From NCBI GenBank assembly GCA_015039365.1, contig WION01000519.1, forward strand, positions 1-37,370: a stretch of 37,370 bases of DNA, given 5' to 3'. The DNA comes from Amanita rubescens (taxonomy: Eukaryota > Basidiomycota > Agaricomycetes > Agaricales > Amanitaceae). The position numbers and the translations under genes are program-made. Below, piece by piece: positions 11,285-20,764 of this stretch (positions are counted from its first letter, which is position 1; each line of letters starts with the position of its first letter). The notes beneath the pieces are model-generated. The model worked only from the letters and a program-made list of their open reading frames with translations, searched no databases and was not told the origin of the DNA.

Positions 11285-14014
11285 TTAATCAATCAACATC
11301 TCCACTATTTGTTCCATTGTTGGACGTTTAGAAGGAATGGATTCCCAACAGCGCTGGACGAGATTCCACGTGTTATCTGCCATTTTTGGACTTTCCAATC
11401 GATGAGGGCGTTTCCCTTTTGCGAGGAGTCGCATGATCTGAAACTCATTAGTTCCATGAAAAGGAACAGTATCAAAAAACGTCTGGTTATTCATAAGCCA
11501 CTCTATACGATGAAAATTTAAGCAAGGCTGAGACACACCGAGTAATAAAGGCATCCGAAAGCATAAACGTCAGTTTTCATTGTTTTGCTTCTATGCTGCT
11601 CCTCGTGGCCTTCATAGCATCCTTCGCAGTCAAATTGACCGCACTTTATGCACATACCAAATAGCTCGGGTGCGGCGAAACCTATGGAAAGAGCTGTCGT
11701 AGATTGCGTAACAGTGGCTTCGGAATGTCGAGTTGATCCAAAATCAGTAATTTGGCAGTGAAGATCAGGGTCAAGGAGGACATTGCCCTATTACAAGACA
11801 GACGAGATGAAGAGGGCGGGAACATCATCTAATACGATACTCACTCCATGTAAATCACCGTGAACGATGCCTTCCGAGTGAATGTACAGAATTCCCTCAG
11901 CTATCTCTAGAAGCTGGCATAAATGAGCATTCTCATTCGACTTTTCCTACAACCACTATAGTCTTACCATCTTATGTAGCTCATCTATGGTGGGCGTCTG
12001 CTCCTTTCTCCAATCACTCAATGTTCCATTCATCATGAATGGAGATACGAGGTATAGCTGTGATTTGTTTTCAAATATTCCCAGTAGAGGAAGAATAAAA
12101 CGGTGTGACAACGATCGCCCATGCCAGCGCTTCTCGACAAAAGTCTTGGGTGAGTGAACCCTGTCAAAAGAAGTTAATACTCCGATGAGGAAAGGATCGA
12201 CGGTGAGCCAACCGTTCTTCTATGGCCTTTATCCAACATCTTTAGCGCCACTTTCTGCCCTTGGTATGCGCCCCGAAAAACACGCCCAAAGCCACCTACA
12301 GCAATAGGTTCAAAAACTGTCTTGACACGAGTAATAAATAAAGATTTAGGCATGGCATTTGTAGATATCAGTTTGAGCATCAACTTCCTGGCCTTTCGGT
12401 TTGCATCCTGTACATCGCAATGCACCAGGCTACCTTGGTGTAGTAGCTGAATGGGAAATAAGATCAAGACAGACGAAAATTGATACGAAACATACGCAGA
12501 GGATAAACTCAAGTAATAGCTTGATGTTCGAGTTACTACTCTCTTCGGATGTGCCTTGAATAACGAAATGTTCTGGTACGTCCAAAAGGTCACGCATACG
12601 ACGTAGGGTGTCCTCATTAACCAGGGAGGCGCCGAGTCTCTCTAACTGGATGTTATCTACGTTAGCGGATTTGCATCGAATCCTCAGAGATGCCAATGCA
12701 TATCCCACTTAGAGTTCTGAGTAACAATGAAACATAAATGGTAGTAGCCAGCTGTAAAAGCTGTTGCGTCGTCGGACGCTCGGAAGGAGTGGTGCTCCGA
12801 CAATTCTGGATGACATTTAGATGTTCATGCATACGACATAGGGTGTTCTCGTTAACCGGGGAGGCGCCGACTGCCTCTAACTAGATGTAATCTACGTTAG
12901 CAGATTTGCATCGATCCCTCAGATATGCCAGTGCATACCTTACTTAGAGTTTTGAGTAACGATGAAACAGAAATGGTAGAAAGCGTTTGTACGATCTGCT
13001 CCATCGTCGGACGCTCAGAAGGATTGGTACTCCAACAATTCTGGATGACATCCCAAACGCGGTCATCCATTAGTGGAGTGCTTAATCGGGTTGGACGTTT
13101 TCCGTCAGCGACAAGCCGGGGAATTTGTTCTCGCTCTATTTCCTGAAAAGGCACGGCATCGAAAAATATCTGGAAGACTTAAAGTCAAGGTAAAGCGCAC
13201 TGCATAAACAGGAAACACCTACTGCATAGTAAAGACAGCCGAACGCATAGACATCTGTCTGCATCGTTTTCCTCTCTCGCATGTTATGAAGCTCATAACA
13301 CGCAGTGTCAACATCCGGCTGGTTACATTCATTACTCCCGACGAAGAGTTCCGGAGCAACAAAATTTAACATCGATGATGTAGTAGCTGCAGAATGTCGT
13401 GCCAATCTAAAACCAGAAATTTGACTGTGGTAAGTCGAGTCAAGAAGTATACTTTCCTGATACATAGATGTGGTAGACGTTGACCCCAAGTTCAAAATTA
13501 CGCACCCCACACAAGTCCCCATGCACAATGCCTTCAGAGTGAATATATCGAAGGCCCTCGGCTACCTCCAGGATCTAACAAATGTAATAGCTCCATTGGA
13601 TTGCTCATAAAGTGCTGAATTCTTACAAGGCTATGCATCTCAGCTATATCCGGTACAGGCCTGTTTCTTTCTCCATTCGGTTAGCGTTCCGTTGATCATG
13701 AGGGGCAACACGAGAAAAAACCGTGATTTGACTTCAAATATTCCAAGCGGAGGGAGGATATAACGATGACAGAGCGATCGCCACGCTAGGACGTCTCGAT
13801 AATAGTTTTTTGTATCAAAATTATTGCTGGACGAGTCAGCATTGAGGGCGCTAACATCCACATCCTCACGACGGACTTGATATGTCAATTGCAGGGTGAC
13901 TGGCCGCCCTTTGTGTTGACCCCTAAAAACACATCCAAAGTCTCCCGTAGTGGTATCAAAATCCGGTCCAACTGTGACGTCGTTAATCAAAAGGGATCTG
14001 TGCATGGCGTCTGT
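11285..14014 (-). pseudogene. Kinase copy 1: decayed pseudokinase-kinase (TKL) gene
   Basis: This is a diverged duplicate of the gene at 15393-18253 on the same strand. The upstream half (14014-12939) is a pseudokinase: GDFGCVFRG glycine loop, Lys replaced (VTLQLTY), and ISGFRLA instead of DFG. The downstream half (12645-11285) is a conventional kinase with GVGGFGRVFRG-like loop, VALKM, HGDLHG and ITDFG. Two one-base insertions break it relative to the other copy, near 13665 (after EWRKKQ) and near 12119 (in the alphaC region after EALAW). A 235-bp internal duplication sits between the halves. The first 80 residues of the pseudokinase half are missing and are replaced by an SHD fragment. If the two indels are assembly errors, the gene could still be coding; otherwise it is dead. 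Confidence 0.7.
12646..12880 (-). repeat. Internal duplication of the pseudokinase C-terminus/linker junction
   Basis: The linker start (LEAVGASPVNENTLCRM) at 12880 runs directly into a second copy of the kinase C-terminal segment (VIQNC.STTPSERPT..Q), then a second copy of the following intron, before the true linker resumes at 12645. In the second intron copy the donor GT has become AT. The first donor at 12938 joined to the second acceptor at 12646 would remove the whole insert in frame. Confidence 0.7.
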
Positions 14015-14075
14015 CTTGGATATCAAATCGAGATAGTAAACAATTGACGGCGCAATAAAAATCCGATGGACATAC

Positions 14076-14655
14076 ATTTTCCTTGAATTCTGGGTATCTC
14101 CTTGAGAGTTCGAAATGGACGTCGCCTGAGAGATCTTTGAAACGTGAGGTGGGAAGTGTTGAGAGTTTCTGCCACGCTTGGTTACGCTTTGGATGGAAGT
14201 CTTTTCTGACAAGCAGGAATGAAACTGTTTGAAGATGGATGATATTATGCAAAGTAACAATAAATTGAACAGACCCTCGTTTTCATTCTTTCTACGCATA
14301 AGCTCATCATAAACGTCTGTGGAGAGTTCATGGAACTGCTCGATTGTCAATCTTGCGAGCTTCTGTCTGGCAGTTGTGCGAGAATTTGGAAGTGCTGTAG
14401 CGGATGGGAAAGTTAGAGGAGATCAGAGAGGGCGGGGACGAATCAAACCTTCCGCTAAGTACACAGCAAGGTAGCTAGAGAGTTCATCGAAGTGTGTCTT
14501 AGAGGCGGAACGGTAGTCGAAAGAGTTGCGGGCTACACCTGACAATGGAGGCGGGGGAAAAGGATTAGAAACGTGTCAGATCTATAAGAATCGGCATTAC
14601 GATAATTAGAGATTCCGGGAAACGTATTTGGCGCGGACGCGGGTGCTCGCTTCAT
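14076..14655 (-). CDS. 5' fragment of a Spa2-type gene (two SHD/GIT repeats), truncated and joined to kinase copy 1
   Basis: Four exons read in one frame: 14655-14601, 14538-14449, 14394-14275 and 14224-14076. They encode about 138 residues beginning [11 protein letters not shown]. They contain [17 protein letters not shown], then SHD repeat 1 ([20 protein letters not shown]) and repeat 2 ([19 protein letters not shown]) ending RRYPEFKEN. This is the N-terminus of the Spa2 polarity scaffold, which binds MAP-kinase-kinases and other polarity proteins at hyphal tips. All donors and acceptors are canonical and no frame is broken. A donor GTATGT follows at 14075, and kinase sequence starts within about 50 bp. 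The rest of Spa2 is absent, so this is a captured piece, not the parent gene. It may be part of a chimeric transcript with kinase copy 1. Confidence 0.75.
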
Positions 14656-15392
14656 TGTGAGAGGAGAAGACAGTCGCCCGCAGTCCAGCAGCGCATGGGA
14701 CCAGTATGGCGTCGACGCAAGCCCAATTTTCGACAGGACGGACCGCACATACGGCGCAGGCGTAGGAACCACCACAGATGCCGTACGGATCTTTGACACC
14801 TAAATCAGTTAATGGCAACTGATCATACGATGAAGTATGTGTTGATATGTTCGACAACGATATTGTGCTACTTCACTCTCTCGCCCAAGGCACTTGAAAA
14901 CGTAGAAAAGGAATGCCAGAATACATAGCTACTAGCATCGGAGAAGGAACAGCTCCGGAGAACGAGCCCACGTGTGTGACGGGATGGCATTGGCTTACGA
15001 CCTTATGAAATAGCAAGGGAGGCGGGCGCGCCCAACATCGAAATCGCACGTCATGACGACTACACGTTGTGACCACATCTCGCTTTAACTGGATTATACT
15101 ATGTCGATGACCGTCTTCAAAACATAAAATATAGCAACGTGGTGTGCACGGCGGAAGAATAAGAGGCGCATGACGAGGTGTAAATTGTTCTGTCGTTTTA
15201 TATTAACTAGCTTACTCTACTCTGAATACAGTCGCGATTCTATCTCCCAACACTGTTGATACTCGTACAAAATGCTACGCTTGAGATACCACTACATGTC
15301 TACTTTACCGTAAACTGTAATAAATACGCAATCAAAACTTGTATCATGGCGACACAGTACCATGGCATAAGAATCATACACGCCGGCCGGCA
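14656..15392. other. Gap with segment shared with 19729-20155
   Basis: No gene is supported. Sequence from about 15028 to 15250 resembles 19729-20155 in the same order (TAGCAAGGRAGG..., GAYTACACG..GTGACC..., AACGTGGTGTKCA.GGCGGAAG, CAGTC.YGATTCT), with indels. The part next to 14655 is probably the promoter side of the captured Spa2 fragment. 15290-15392 is the 3' flank of the intact kinase gene and resembles 11140-11284. Confidence 0.4.
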
Positions 15393-18253
15393 TTAAGCAG
15401 TCAATGTTTCCACTATCTGTTCCATTGTCGGACGTTCGGAAGGAATGGATTCCCAACAGCGCTGGATGAGACTCCATGTGTTATCTTCCATTCTTGGACT
15501 TTCCAGTCGATGTGGGCGTTTCCCTTTCGTGAGGAGTCGGATGATCTGAAAGTCGTTAGTTCCACGAAAAGGAACAGTATCAAAGAATGTCTGTTATTTA
15601 CAAGTCACTCTACATGACGAAAAATTAAGCACGGCCTCGACGCACTGAGTAATAAAGGCAGCCGAAAGCATAAATGTCAGTTTTCATTGTTTTGCTTCTA
15701 TGTTCGTGACCTTCATGGCATCCTTCGCAGTCAAATTGACCGCACTTTATGCACATACCGAATAGCTCGGGTGCGGCGAAGCCTATGGAAAGAGCTGTCG
15801 TAGATTGTGTAACAGTGGCTTCGGAATGTCGAGTTGATCCAAAATCAGTAATTTGGCAGTGAAGATCCGAGTCAAGAAGGACATTGCCCTGTTACAAGAC
15901 GGACGAGATGGAGAGGGCGGGGAACGTCATCTAATAAGACACTTACTCCATGTAAATCCCCGTGGACGATGCCCTCCGAGTGAATGTACAGAATTCCCTC
16001 AGCTACCTCTAGAATCTGGTATAAATGAGCGAGCAATGTCATTTGACTTTTCTTACAACGACTGTAGCCTTACCATCCTATGTAGCTCATCTATGGTGGG
16101 CGTCTGCTCCTTTCTCCAATCGCTCAATGTTCCATTCATCATGAATGGAGATACGAGGTATAGCTGTGATTTGTTTTCAAATATTCCCAGTAGAGGGAGA
16201 ATAAAACGGTGTGAGAGCGATCGCCATGCTAGCGCTTCTCGACAAAAGTCTTGGGTGAGTGAACCCTATCCAAACAAATCAGTACAGGATAGGAACGACG
16301 ATGAGCCAACCTTTCTTCTATGGCCTTTATCCACCATCTTTAGCGCCACTTTCTGCCCTTTGTATTCGCCCCGAAAAACACGCCCAAAGCCTCCTACAGC
16401 AATAGGTTCAAAATCTGTATTGATATCAGTAATAAATAAAGATCGGGGTATGGCATCTGTAGATATCAGTTTGAGCATCAGCTTCCTGGCCTTTTGGTTT
16501 GCATCTTGTATGCCGCAATGCATCAGGCTACCTTGGTGTAGTAGCTGAATAGGGAATTAGATCAAGACGGACGAAAATCGATCCGAAACAACGCACGAAG
16601 AGGATAAACTCAAGTAATAGCTTGATGTTGTTGCTGTTCCCTTCGGATGTGCCTTGAATAATGAAATGTTCTGGCAGGTCCAGAAGTTCACGCATACGAC
16701 GTAGGGTATTCTCGTTAACCAGGGGGGCGCCGAGCACATCCAACTAGATGTTATCTATGTTAGCAGATTTGCATCGATCCCTCAGATGCCGATACATACC
16801 TCACTTAGAGTTTCGAGTAACGATAAAACAGAAATGGTAGTAAACGTCTGTACAATCTGCTCCATCGTCGGACGCTCAGAAGGATTGGTACTCCAACAAT
16901 TCTGAATGACATCCCAAATGCGGTCATCCATTTGTGGAGTGTTCAATCGGGTTGGACGTTTTCCGTCAGCGACAAGTCGGGGAATTTGTTCTTGCTCTAT
17001 TTCCTGAAAAGGCACGGCATCGAAAAATATCTGGAGAGGCATATAAAGTCAACGTGAATCGCACTGAACAAGCAGACACCCACTGCATAGTAAAGACAAC
17101 CAAACGCATACACATCTGTCTGCATCGTTTTCCTCGCTCGCATCCCATAACACGTGTCGAGATGCGGCTGGTCACTCCAGACGAAGATCTCTGGAGCAAC
17201 AAAATTTAACATCGATGACGTAGTAGCTGCAGAATCTCGTGCCAATCCAAAACCAGAGATTTGACAGCGGAAGGTCGAGTCAAGGAGTATATTGTCCTGA
17301 TACATAGATGTAGATGTTGACAGACCCGAGATCAAAATACGTACTCCATACAAGTCTCCATGCACAATGCCTTCGGAGTGAATATAGCGAAGACCCTCGG
17401 CTACCTCCCGCATCTAACAAATGTTATAGACTCCATTGGATTGCTCATGAAAGTACTGGATTCTTACAAGTTTATGTATGTGAGCTACATCCGGTAACGG
17501 TTGTTTCTTTCTCCATTCAGCCAGTGTTCCGTTGATCATGAGGGGCAACACGAGAAAAAACCGTGATTTCACTTCATATATTCCAAGTAGAGGGAGGATA
17601 TAACGGTGACAGAGCGATTGCCACACTAGGACATCTCGATAATAGTTTTTTGTCTCAGAATTATTGCTGGACGAGTCAGCATGAAGGGCGCTAACAGGAA
17701 ATGAATTCACATCCTCATGACGGATTTGATATGTCAATCGCAGGATAACTGGCTGCCCTTTGTGTTGACCCCTGAAAACACATCCGGAGTCTCCCATAGT
17801 GGCATCAAGATCCGGTCCAACTGTGACGTCGTTAATAAAAAGGGATCTGGGCATGACATCCGTCTTGGATATCAAATCGAAAATCAGCTTCCTGGCTTTT
17901 CGATTGCCAGCTTCAATGCCGGCAGTGGACAGGTGCATGCCTTGGATTAGCTAGAGGGAGGAAATAGCAGTATAAAACAAGTTGACGGAAGATAGACATA
18001 CATATATGGTGAAATCAATTAAAAGTTCGGCATCCAAAGGATCCCTCACCGCAGAGATGATACCATCGTAATCAGATGAGTCTAACACCTCGCGCACGAG
18101 ACCAAGATTTTCATTTATTATCCCGTCGTCCACGGTTCCCTAGCGATGATTAGCCACTCCGATACTGAAGTTATGCCTTGAAAGATCGCACCTTAGATAT
18201 AAGGATTGTAAGTAATGAAGTGAGGGGACCTTTCTCTTGTTTGAATTGGACAT
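15393..18253 (-). CDS. Kinase copy 2: intact tandem pseudokinase plus TKL kinase protein
   Basis: Exons from 18133: -18002, 17950-17468, 17413-17345, 17296-17084, 17030-16800, 16743-16597, 16544-16311, 16265-16074, 16015-15947, 15888-15646 and 15590-15393. All splice sites are GT-AG, phases agree, and about 736 aa are certain. Residues before 18133 are unresolved; an ATG at 18253 is a candidate. Each half has about 80 helical residues before a kinase fold. Half 1 is a pseudokinase: GDSGCVFRG, Lys to Arg (VILRLTY), HGDLYG-DN kept, DFG changed to GFG. Half 2 keeps all catalytic residues: GVGGFGRVFRG-type loop, VALKM, HGDLHG-N, ITDFG, AAPELF. It also has a Cys/His-rich insert, CIKCGQFDCEGCHEGHEH (15700-15753). 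Similar TKL kinases are expanded in Agaricomycetes. A regulatory pseudokinase before an active kinase recalls JAK or GCN2; substrate and ligand are unknown. Confidence 0.8.
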
Positions 18254-18284
18254 CGTTCTTCGTCCCCGTCTGGGGAGAGTAGAC

Positions 18285-18963
18285 TCAGTAACAGTTAATG
18301 TCGAGATATAAGCTTTGCACCTCATTCATAACCACTCCCGTCTTCGAGTCGCGTTGTTGGTGCTGTTCTGCCTGCGCAGCGTCCTGATGGTTGAACACGC
18401 ACACAACCCGCGCGGCGACTTTGTGGTGGACGATGGTCTTGTCATCCAAGTCAATGATGTCAACGCCGAATTCCTAGAGAAAAAATAGCATTGTTAGACG
18501 TGAAGGAATTTTTCACGGGTAGCATTGACATACGACGATGTCGTCACTTGTGAGTCCATATGGCTCAGACTCGATGCCCTCTGGGCTTAGCCGAGAGCCG
18601 TTGATGAAAGTCCCGGTTGAGCTTTTGACGTCCTTGATGAAAATCTGCGCGTATACAAGTCAGAAATGGTCCCCCTGCGAGAAGAGTGGGTATATGCACC
18701 TTCCCGCCTTCCTCCCACACTTCTGCGTGCTGTCTGCTTAGAACTTCTAAGTCAAAGTAGCCGTTTTTGTCGCTTGGGGCGGTCTCTGCGTTTGTCTGTC
18801 TGCCAATTTCGACACGCCGGTTTCCAGAAAGAGTGATGTGTTTGGGAATGAAAGAGTCGTTGATTGGGTAGAGGTAAAGGGCGGGGTACTGTGGTGGTGG
18901 CTGGGGCGTAAGTAATATAGCCTCAGTAATAGTTGATGTCGAGATATAAGCTTCGCACCCCAT
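18285..18963 (-). CDS. FHA-only gene, copy A (truncated STRIPAK-FHA paralog)
   Basis: Three exons, 18963-18700, 18644-18534 and 18473-18285, about 187 aa. They encode the complete FHA domain homologous to exons 1-3 of the gene at 2148-5017, then stop after a short new tail ending SLYLDINCY. The coiled coil and tail anchor are absent. IGRQ and SRQH are kept, but the conserved Asn of SSNGTF is Thr (SSTGTF), which may weaken phosphothreonine binding. The first codons (MGCEAYIST...) overlap the last codons of copy B in another frame, so the start is uncertain. A fused or read-through transcript is possible. The tail lies in the 5' region of kinase copy 2. Splicing is intact, so it is not an obvious pseudogene. 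Confidence 0.6.
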
Positions 18964-19564
18964 TCATAATCCCTTCCGTCCGTTGATGGAGCTGTTCTGC
19001 CCGTACAGCGATTTGAAGGTCTTGATCGTTGAGCACGCACACAACCCGCGCAGGGACTTTGTGGTGAATGATGGTCTCGTTGTCCAAGCCGATGATGTCA
19101 ACGCCGAATTGCTAGAGAAAAAAGAGCGTGTGACGGAATTTTTCACAGGTGGCGTTAACTTACGACGATGTCATCGCTTTTGAGTTCATATGGCTCGGAC
19201 ACGATGCCTTCTGGGCTTAGTCGATCACCGTTGATGAAAGTCCCGTTTGAGCTTTTGACGTCTTTGATGAAGATCTACGCATATACAAGTCAGAAATGGT
19301 CCCCCCTGCGAAAAGAGTGGGTATATGCACCTTCCCACCTTCTTCCCACACTTCTGCATGGTGTCTGCTGAGAATTTTTGAGTCAAAATAGCCGTTTATT
19401 TCGCTTGGGACGTTCTTTGGGTTTGTCTGTCTGCCGATTTTGACATGCTTCATTCCGGAAAGAGGGATGTGTTTTGGAATGAAGGACTCATTGAGTGGAT
19501 AGAGGTAAAGGGCGGGGTACTGTAATGGTAACTGGGACGGAGGGATGGGCGAGGGCTCGGCCAT
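18923..19564 (-). CDS. FHA-only gene, copy B (truncated STRIPAK-FHA paralog)
   Basis: Three exons, 19564-19331, 19274-19164 and 19111-18923, 177 aa, beginning [11 protein letters not shown]. The FHA core is complete (IGRQTN, SRHHAE, SSNGTF), so phosphothreonine binding is plausible. The protein ends SLYLDINYY, the same novel tail as copy A, so truncation preceded the tandem duplication. No membrane anchor or coiled coil remains; a soluble phospho-reader is predicted. It could compete with the full-length STRIPAK subunit or read marks made by the adjacent kinase; both are inference. Exon lengths 2 and 3 (111 and 189 nt) equal those of copy A. A telobox-like CCCTAAC element and a decayed tRNA-Ala lie upstream, as in the parent. 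Confidence 0.7.
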
Positions 19565-19647
19565 CGTTGACAACTTGATGCGGCAGTGGGCCGCACTGCT
19601 GTTCCATTGCTTCCTAGTAACCCTAACCCCATGCCTACGTCCACCTG

Positions 19648-19710
19648 TTATAGCCTTTGGTTACCACATCAGCTTTGTTGGGTTCAATTCCAGCTTTTTT
19701 GCAAGTGGCG
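19648..19710 (+). pseudogene. Decayed tRNA-Ala copy
   Basis: The B-box region GGGTTCAATTCC, a TTGGTTACCACATC segment matching the D arm, and the trailing TTTTTTGCAAG match the tRNA-Ala at 5130-5203 and its 3' flank. The acceptor 5' strand and much of the anticodon arm are lost. It occupies the same position relative to FHA copy B as the real tRNA does to the parent gene, so it was copied with it. Confidence 0.7.
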
Positions 19711-20764
19711 GGCAAGAACCGATTACGTAGCAAGGAGGAGCGATAAACTGGCGAGGACGAGGCGTGAACATTCGATTACACGCCGTGACCGTATGTCGCT
19801 TATCTTAGAGTCCGAGTCGTAGTGAGGAGACTCGGGCGACGCAAAGTGGCCCTGCAGCACGCGTGGTCCATAACTGCAGGTCGTTGAATATCGAGTCAGG
19901 CCTTTCAAATTTTGCCCCGCTCATTACAGAGGATGGTCGCATCACATGCACACCTCGTTCCACGGTGTAGGCAGCGTTTTTAGCATTCAAGAGTAACTAT
20001 GCCGCGATTTGAGGAACGGCGACTGGTAAGACTGGGATTCGGAACGTGGTGTTCATGGCGGAAGGACACGAAGGACAAGACGACGGATACTAAAAGTTCT
20101 ATTTATAATTTAGGCTACTCTGGAGTTGAATGCAGTCATGATTCTACTTACTCCGACTCGCGTCTCTTATAGCTGACTAGGTGCTTGCGCGCCATGTCGA
20201 AATACATTTTCTTGAATCAGCCTCCAAGCCCTCGCATGCTTTCTCCCATCAATCCGTCCGATTCATTTGTACCAGTAAAATGTCCTGCCAGCATACATGA
20301 TCCTCAAAGCGGCCCACTGGTTGCGTGCAGGATGACGACTCGCAAATCAGAATGATGTGACGAAGTGGAATATATGGAGGCTATCGCCATCATTTCCATT
20401 CCACACGAGGATAATTATGACGGCAGTATGAAGAGCGGGCCTCACTGCGGTATGAATGGAGATTTAATATCCACACACCACTGCAGCTGGAGACGAGGTT
20501 TCGGACTGCCGAGAATGTCCTGATCTGCGGATCCCAAGATTGGAACTAGTAGTGATGACTTCACCTTTATGAGAGCTCATGATAAACTCATTGGTACAAA
20601 TCTTTTTGTTGAAGTTCGCGAATATTATTATGACTTCAATGCACATCGACGCACGTCGCATGTCCTTATACATAACACAAAGGATACATGGTGGATAACT
20701 GGCTATGCAATGACAGCAGACAAATAATAGATCAACCAACGCTTCACGAACCTCAACCCCACAA
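19711..20764. other. Gap between FHA copies and DUF7330 gene
   Basis: The left part (19729-20155) resembles 15028-15250 and marks an outer copy of the duplicated block. The remainder to 20764 holds no supported gene. The long minus-strand frame at 20464-21219 is a shadow of the DUF7330 gene beyond 20765 and shows only biased Arg/Val/Leu runs. Confidence 0.4.

Noticed and set aside
11285..14014. Two separate kinase genes instead of one tandem-domain gene
   Set aside because: In the intact copy the two halves are joined by a canonical in-phase intron, and the damaged copy retains the same donor.
15853..16548. 231-codon + strand open frame over kinase copy 2
   Set aside because: It is antisense to intact, conserved kinase exons on the minus strand and shows no domain of its own.
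17084..17345. HGDL in place of HRDL as evidence that half 2 is also inactive
   Set aside because: The catalytic Asp is kept and Arg-less HGD loops occur in active TKL-like kinases; half 2 also keeps Lys, Asn and DFG.
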